Part shown: piece after piece, positions 58,201 through 64,000 of the stretch
Numbering within the stretch: position 1 is the stretch's first letter
Layout of the letters: every line of letters starts with the position of its first letter
NCBI GenBank assembly: GCA_014529385.2
Contig: CM043960.1
Location: 121,108,043-121,172,042 of the forward strand
From: Adiantum capillus-veneris
Lineage: Eukaryota > Streptophyta > Polypodiopsida > Polypodiales > Pteridaceae
DNA: 64,000 nt
Direction: 5' to 3'
Position numbers and translations under genes: made by a program
Notes under the pieces: generated by a model
Databases searched by the model: none
What the model was told of the DNA's origin: nothing
The model's input: the letters and a program-made list of their open reading frames with translations, nothing else

Positions 58201-58833
58201 TTGCCTTTCAAAGGGCCTAAAAATCATACCATTGACCTCATACCTGGAAGCACGCCACCGAACCGGCCACCTTACAGTGTGAGCCAAGTACAAAATGAAA
58301 AGATTTTGAACCCAGTGAAAGACCTCTTGGAAAAGGGTCTTGTCCAGCATAGTACTTCACCGTATTGCTCTCCACTGTTGTTGGATTTGAAGAAAGACCG
58401 ATCTTGGAGAATGTGCATCGATTATAGAGCTCTCAACAAAATCACCATCAAGAACATATTTCCGATTCCTAGGATCGATGATATACTCGATAGGTTACAG
58501 GGATCCTCGTGCTTTAGCAGGATTGATCTGAAGAGTGGATATCATCAGATCCGAATCGCAACAGGAGACGTCTACAAGACAACCTTCCGGGCTACTTTTG
58601 GATTATTTGAGTTTTTGGTGATGCCTTTTGGCTTAACCAATGCTCCTGCGACATTTAACCGGATGATGGACGGGATTTTTCAAGAGTACAAGCTATTTGT
58701 TGGCACTTTCTTTGATGATCTCATTGTTTTCTCCAAGAATGAGGCACAACACAGAGATCATTTGCTTCAGAGATACACTTTTTGGGACACTTTGTCTCAA
58801 CAACAGGAGTGCAAATGGATCCGGCCACGATAG
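58201..58833 (+). pseudogene. Gypsy reverse transcriptase
   Basis: An open frame of 210 codons: NRPPYSVS, WRMCIDYRALNKITIKN (residues 69-85), RIDLKSGYHQIR (catalytic Asp109), VMPFGLTNAPATF (140-152) and FVGTFFDDLIVFSK (166-179). The active-site box reads FFDD, where most gypsy elements have Y-[IVA]-D-D; the two Asp are kept. A frameshift after residue 190 leads into the RNase H frame. Confidence 0.93.
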
Positions 58834-59312
58834 AGACTATACGTGATTGGCCCGATTTGAAGAATGTCCATGAAGTTAGAAGCTTCTTGGGATTGTGCTC
58901 GTACTACAGGCGGTTCATACGAAAGTTTGCAGAGGTTGCTTCCCCTTTGCATATCTTGACACAGAAAGGAGTCCCTTTCTCGTGGGGATCCACAGAGGTG
59001 ACTGCCTTTCAGACATTGAAAGAAAAATTGACTACGGGACCAGATTTGACTTTGTCGGACTTGCAGAAGTCATTTGAAGTATATTGTGATGCTTGTGGTC
59101 GTAGCCTGGGTGCGGTCTTGATACAAGAAGGCCATGTCATTGCTTATGAGAGCCGATTGTTCTCTAGGCCGGAGATGATAGCACAGATTTATGAGAAAGA
59201 GCTTTTGGCGGTTATCCATGCTCTTACTCAGTGGCGGCACTACCTACTCGGAGCAGATTTTACTATCTTTACAGACCATCAGAGTTTGCGCTACTTCTTG
59301 TCACAGAAGTAG
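58782..59312 (+). pseudogene. Gypsy RT connection and RNase H
   Basis: 176 codons: SFLGLCSYYRRFI (residues 34-46), then RNase H with YCDACGRSLGAVL (Asp103), YEKELLAVIHAL (Glu140) and IFTDHQSLRYFL (Asp165). The catalytic Asp-Glu-Asp residues are present. Ends at TAG 59310; the following frame resumes with MRWANILSQFHF and GQKNVVADALSW, the usual end of RNase H. Confidence 0.92.
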
Positions 59313-59327
59313 TTTTCGGAAAAGCAG

Positions 59328-60215
59328 ATGCGGTGGGCGAACATCTTGTCACAGTTTCACTTTCAGATTGTCCATGTGGAGGGACAGAAGAATGTGGTGG
59401 CAGATGCTTTGTCTTGGAAGCTGTTGGTTCTGGCTATTTCCGCGATACATCATAGGAGCTTCAAGGATATGGTCGATCAGTATGCCACAGATACAGATTT
59501 TGCAGATATTTTCACATGGATACGTGATGGCGAGACAGTAGCTGGATACTCCATTCGGGAAGGCTACTTGATGAGAAAGACTATGTTGTGCGGTACACAG
59601 CCGTTGAGGGAAAAGGTTATGACTGAATGCCATTGTCCACCTTTTACGGGTCACCGCGGCATTGCTACCACCATGAAAGGGGTAGAGAGATACTTTTTTT
59701 TGGCTGAGACTCAAAAAGGATGTGGAAGAGTCTGTGCACAGTATGCCGGAAGGTCAAGTTTGACAGGCATAAGGCACAGGGATTGTTACAGCCTTTACCC
59801 ATACCCACCCACCCCTGGGAAAGTATTGCAATGGATTTCATTTTTGATCTCCCGAGAACACATAATGATCACGATGATTTTCCGATTACATTGCATGTCT
59901 GAGACGATTGTCTCCGACAGAGACCCCAGATTTATGAGTTTGTTTTGGAAGGCAATTTGGGAGAACATTGGCACGCGGTTGCAGTTCTCGTCATCATTTC
60001 ACTTGCAGACTGACGGGCAATCTGAGATTGCCAATTCAGTGGTTTTAGATTTATTGAAGTCTTGTATCTTGGATCAGAAGACTCAATGGGAAAAGAACTT
60101 ACCTTCGGTGGAATTTGCCTACAATAACACGATACACTCTTCGACGGGGAAGACGCCATTTGAGATTGTTGAAAGTGCTGCGAAGGTTCCATCCTTCCTG
60201 AGTACGAAAGATTAG
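59328..60215 (+). pseudogene. Gypsy integrase, internally deleted
   Basis: An N-terminal zinc-binding region (HCPPFTGHRGI near 59,640, then the Cys pair in a second frame near 59,720) and [13 protein letters not shown] near 59,840 with the first catalytic Asp, then a jump to ETIVSDRDPRFMS (second Asp, near 59,920) and TDGQSEIANSV near 60,020. Only about 50 codons separate the two Asp blocks and the frame changes, so the middle of the core is partly lost. Ends at TAG 60213. Confidence 0.88.
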
Positions 60216-60245
60216 ATATTTGAAGCGTATGAATATTCGCGAGAT

Positions 60246-60788
60246 TTGGATATTGCTTTTGCCAAGGTTCGCGAGACTTTCCATAAGTCTCAAGAACGAC
60301 AGAAAAAGGCAACGGATCGCCATTGTCGCGACTTGAAACTGAAGGAGGATGATTGGGTGCTCTTACGTTTTGAGAAGGCACACCTACGAAAGAAAAAGGG
60401 AAAGGAGAGGCTTTTTTCAAAGCTTAGTATGCGATACTACGAACCTTTCCAGATCACTGAAAAGATAAATGATGTCTCCTTTCGATTGAAACTGCCAGAT
60501 ACTTGGAGGATTCACAATGCATTGCATGTGAGTCTCTTGAAACCTTTTAAGGGTGATGTGCCTGAAGATGGGGAGCCTGATGAGCAACCCGAAGTGGAAG
60601 AAAACGAGGAGATCCTTGTTCCTGAACAGATTTCGGCACATACGGATACAAAGAATAAAGGTAAAGTCCGAAGGCGGTTCTTGGTTAAGTTCAAGAACTA
60701 TCCTGCATTTGATGCGAAGTGGATAGAGGAGGAGGACCTAGCAGATACTCCTCAGATTGTAAAACTTTACCTCGATGCTTTGGTTTAG
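60246..60788 (+). pseudogene. Integrase C-terminus with chromodomain
   Basis: 180 codons in one frame: a KLKEDDWVLLRFEKAHLRKK block, then LHVSLLKPFKGD (residues 93-104), an acidic linker and a chromodomain at about 122-178 (VRRRFLVKFKNYP, KWIEEEDL, aromatic residues retained). Chromodomains of these integrases bind modified histones and direct insertion to heterochromatin. This part is undamaged. Confidence 0.9.
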
Positions 60789-61364
60789 CATAGTCTACTC
60801 CAAACAGAACCCAGAAATTCAGCTTGGCCGAAGATCTGGTGCAATGGGATGCACAAGAGGGGAGTCACTCCGCTCCTTTGTCAACAGATGCCTTGATTTT
60901 GATACTAAAGTCACTAATGTCTCTTTGAGCTTCAGGGATACTGAGAGCTGACAGTATTCTGCTAGATGACTTTATGAAATGGAATTCCTGATAATGATAC
61001 TGATTCGTTCTTGACTTCTTTTGAGTGCAGGAACTGACAGACGAAATGACTTTAGCATTTTGGTCTGATTGATCTCGAATAGACATGGTTGCAATAGAGG
61101 TTAATCAATCGGACATCGATGAGGTCCTGATTGGACCTAGATGTGATTGCTAGCTACATTGCCGATAAATCATGGTCTAAGATCCGAATGAATGTTGAAT
61201 GTCATGTGATGTCCTCTGATGTGACTGTCGATTTGGTACATGTGCTAGATGTGTGTTCCTAGTACGTAGGTACTAACAGTTAGTGTCTACTAAGACTGTT
61301 TATGGCTTTTGTCGGTTTTGCAGGCGTAATTGCAGTCGATTACAATGCTTTCAAGAGGGGGGTA
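60789..61364 (+). other. 3' internal non-coding part of the gypsy element
   Basis: No motif-bearing frame. It ends in the purine tract TCAAGAGGGGGGTA immediately before the 3' LTR. Confidence 0.75.
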
Positions 61365-61968
61365 TGTCACAAAGTGATGACGTGGCTATCGGCAGCAAAA
61401 AACCTAAAAATCTTGCAAACCCTAATTTTTGCCAAAAACCCTAATTTTTGGAAACCCTAAAAAGGCTGGCGCCAGTGCCACGTGGCAGCAAGTATGGAAT
61501 CTCGAAAATTGTGGAGGCTGGAAAAAAAAAAAAAGCTAGCGACGTAAAATTGAAGCTTTTGGGCTTTTTTTTTTGCTATGCTTTGGAAGATAGAGAGAGA
61601 GACAGAGAAAGGCATAATTGCTTTATTTTGCTCTCATTGAGAGAGAGAAACTGCTTTTGATTTTTAAGCTTTTGGGGCTCTGCTTTTGGGCATCCCTTGT
61701 TACCTTTTTATTAGTGGTTTAGGGCTCACTTCTGAGAGCATCTGGACGCAGAGTCTGAGAGTGAAACCCTAACCGCTCTCTTGTACTTTGATGATTGATT
61801 AATACATAAAGAAATACCGAAAGGGGCGCTGATCTTTGGGGCCAATATCTCTAGGCACGGAACTCCGCCGAGCCAATGCAAATCTATTGTGATCTGTGAA
61901 TTGTTTTGAAGTGGTTATTTGGTGCTGTCGCGATGGATTCTTGACTTGGAGTGTCCAAATCTGTTACA
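61365..61968 (+). repeat. 3' LTR of the gypsy element
   Basis: 604 bp, TGTCACAAAG to GTTACA. It is shorter than the 5' LTR mainly because it lacks the 70-bp duplication and part of the AAACCCTAA-rich section. Confidence 0.93.
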
Positions 61969-61973
61969 AAAAC

Positions 61974-63331
61974 TTTCCTCAAAAGCACCCACATCTAGAC
62001 ACATAGATCCATTACAATTCCAAGTAGCAACTTTGAGTGTGGTCCCATAGGTCTCACACTGTCATGCAGAGCGTGGCTCCAATATCACCACTCTTCCATC
62101 TCGGTAAAAACCAATCTTACCTTTTTCCCTTGCCGCTCTAATCTCTGGCATTACCTCCTGCATATGAGCTATCTGTGAGAGAGTAAGGTCATCCCCGAGG
62201 AAGATGCCCGTTTTCTTAAGAGTTGGTCTCTTCTTCAAAAAGTCCTTCGCTTCCATGGAGGGAAAACGAAGGATGAGTGCTCTTTCTTTCAAGGTTTCCC
62301 CCTTGCTCCCATTTTTCTTGTTGCCCACTCTCCAAGCTCTTGAGTGCATCGGCTCATGAATCCCCATCAAAGCCATGAGTTCTTTTACCTCTTCGTCCAC
62401 ATTATCTTTGTCTTTAAGACCGCAAATCCTCACATGTAGAGAGCGCACACGCCTTCTTTGCTCCTCTTCGAGTGTCAAGTTAATGATGGTGAATGTGGAC
62501 GTAGTTGTTTCCTTGCTTTTCCCTTTCTTGGCAACCTCAATCCACTTCTCGGCCTCATCTGCCTTCTGCTGAGTCTTTGTAATAACGTCCACCCAAGAGG
62601 TCGTCATTTCTTTGTGTTGCTCTTTCCCCTCTTTGATGGCTCGCACTTGCTCTTTGATCGTGTTTAGCTCTTCTATTTCTGAAGGTTGCAATTCTCCCTC
62701 TTCAAGTGTATTTCATGATCGTGCCTCTGCGAGCTCCCTCTTGAGTGAGGCAATCTCTTTGTCTTGGGTCGTCAGTTGATCTCCCAGTGTAGCTATCTTG
62801 CTTTCTTGGGCCAACACACGTTCGTCGAGCATTTTTATTGTGCCCAATAAGTTGCGGTTGATCTTGTTAATTGTTTCGGTCATTTCTTCTTTGCATTTTT
62901 GAATTGCATCCTCTAAAGGGTCAAGCTTGTCATTCTGTTTCCGCATGCTTGGTCGCCGCAAAAAACGAGAGGGGAATTTGCGATGGTAGTAGGAGACAGC
63001 CCTACATGCCCTGCACTACGCATACATGTTCTCCCCACTTTAAGCATACATGGCATACATTTTTGCCTTTCCTGCAATCTCTACAAATTCCCGCTTTTTG
63101 CAACTGCCGATTCTGCAATTTCTGTAAGCTCTGTAAATTCTTGAGATTTTGAAAATTCTGTAAATTTCTGAATTTGCGTGCTCACTGTTTTCCTGCAGGG
63201 CTTAAAAGGCTGTTTAAAAATTGTTTGAAAATCGTTTGGGAATTAGGGAATTAGTCGTGTGGGAACTTACACCTGCCCCGGGGGGGGGGGGGGGGGGGGG
63301 CAGGGCAGGGCAGAGAGAGAGAGAGAGAGAA
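61974..63331 (-). mobile_element. LINE copy 3, 5' half (leader, ORF1, start of endonuclease)
   Basis: On the minus strand: (CT)n at 63331-63311, a run of about 22 C at 63300-63279, GGGGCAGG, a leader of about 320 bases, ORF1 and then the endonuclease start (KVATWNCNG near 62,020), cut by the gypsy insertion and continued at 55340. The leader resembles that of copy 2 with the same CT, C-run and GGGGCAGG(T) order. Confidence 0.85.
62062..62961 (-). pseudogene. LINE ORF1 (coiled coil and RRM-like), copy 3
   Basis: Frame 62961-62713 encodes 82 residues (a coiled coil with VLAQESKIATLGD), stopped by TGA. The same reading frame then continues NTLEEGELQPSEIEELNT and stays open to 62062 (209 codons from the next ATG). 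The second part has an L1-type RNA-binding fold (RSLHVRICGLKDKDNVDEEV, KRPTLKKTGIFLGDDLT, GKIGFYRDGRVVIL). The protein would coat LINE RNA. The single TGA separating the two halves occurs at the same site in copy 2. Confidence 0.82.
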
Positions 63332-64000
63332 GCAGAAAACATAGACATAGAAATGGGCAGGCAGAACACATCATCATCCAGGTCAAACTAAAACTGACTA
63401 CCTGGTCACTGACATACATCCAAATATGACATGCTTGTGACTTCAAAGGACGTGGACTTAAAGCAAGCTTGCGACTGCTGTTGTACCTTTCGAAAGGCAG
63501 CAAGTTCACAACCTAAGTAGCTAACCTAGTAAAGCATTCAGTACTTCTGCATTCCTCATCAAGTAAATTGTCAAGGAGCTTGCAAACATTTTCCCACTCA
63601 AATTTCAAAAGACGGCTTTCATAAATTTTTCAAATATGAAGCTAAAGTGAAGGATCGTACCCCTTGAAGATTGTTGGTGCCTTGGCATACAAAGAGCCTG
63701 CACACCTGCCTCTGTTCATACGGTGACAATAACATATGAATGACATTTATCAGAAATACAGGAAATACACAAATACATTGGACAAAAGTACCAAAATCTT
63801 GTGTCAGCAAAGTCACTATTTTCAATCCAATAGTCAATCTACCCAAGGCTTGAGGACAACTATCCACAACCCAAATATGATAAAGTAGCAAAGCTAGTGA
63901 AAGTAATCGATTAACGAACCCCTAAACACCATCATTGAAGTCAAAGGTTGTAACCAGCCTTTAGAGACTAAGCCAAGCATCCCAGCTTGAGATGGAGTTA
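63332..64000. other. Right edge, no firm gene
   Basis: Minus-strand pieces such as CRLFVCQGTNNLQG (near 63,690) and SSRKLALSPRPLKSQ (near 63,470), with GT/AG-like borders, might be exons of a host gene, possibly the one whose SPOC exon lies at 51,146, but I cannot support this. Nothing else was recognised. Confidence 0.25.

Larger units (their letters stand above)
55341..61968 (+). mobile_element. Ty3/gypsy chromodomain retrotransposon (family A)
   Basis: A complete insertion of 6,628 bp flanked by AAAAC (55336-55340 and 61969-61973). LTRs are at 55341-56060 and 61365-61968, with a primer site at 56062. Gag, reverse transcriptase, RNase H, integrase and a chromodomain are in the Ty3/gypsy order. 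Stops and frameshifts in gag, protease and integrase make it inactive. It sits inside the endonuclease gene of LINE copy 3, so it is younger than that LINE. The chromodomain places it among the chromoviral gypsy elements of plants. Confidence 0.95.

Overview
This window looks like nuclear DNA of a land plant with a large, repeat-choked genome. The evidence is GT-AG introns, a PRA1 family A gene, a Ty3/gypsy element with a chromodomain, a Ty1/copia gag remnant, and methionine-tRNA-type primer-binding sites. A fern-like genome is my guess, because of the low gene density, the very many (CT)n/(GA)n arrays and poly-C runs, and a Helitron with a fused endonuclease; the sequence does not prove this. 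There is no bacterial-type gene organisation. Most long open frames are interrupted pieces of transposons or exons of split genes.

Layout. 1-7 kb: one partial unknown ORF at the left edge, microsatellites, a 75-bp-arm inverted repeat and two copies of a palindromic MITE-like element. 7.7-10.3 kb (minus): a multi-exon pseudogene ending in an FCP1/NLI-interacting-factor HAD phosphatase domain. 11.9-12.9 kb (minus): a decayed Ty1/copia gag. 13-21 kb: AT-rich gene-poor DNA with tandem duplications and a GGTACT-rich array. 21.5-26.3 kb (minus): a decayed Helitron with Rep (HUH and two tyrosines), PIF1-type helicase and a C-terminal endonuclease/exonuclease/phosphatase domain, i.e. a Helentron-like architecture. 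27.1-28.9 kb (minus): a five-exon unknown gene with a C-terminal four-cysteine zinc-ribbon motif, carrying frameshifts. 30-31 kb: a degenerate tandem array. 31.8-32.6 kb (plus): exons of a C2-domain gene with a frameshift.

33.0-44.2 kb (plus): the one gene that can be assembled intact, a seven-exon PRA1 family A protein of 210 residues whose coding frame stays open across every splice junction. Its first intron is 10.1 kb and holds nested LTR retrotransposons: a plus-strand element (36,413-40,724, TSD CAAAC) sits inside the LTR end of a minus-strand element related to the gypsy element further right, and a related solo-type LTR lies at 34,818-35,895.

44-51 kb: AT-rich, gene-poor, with small duplications and hairpins. 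51.1-51.3 kb (minus): a terminal exon of a SPOC-domain protein. 51.4-63.3 kb: a cluster of LINE copies (two plus, one minus), the minus copy being split inside its endonuclease by a 6.6-kb chromodomain gypsy element (55,341-61,968, TSD AAAAC). The LINE copies all begin with (CT)n followed by a C-run.

Exon structures were read by eye from splice motifs and phase; family assignments are by motif recognition, not database search.
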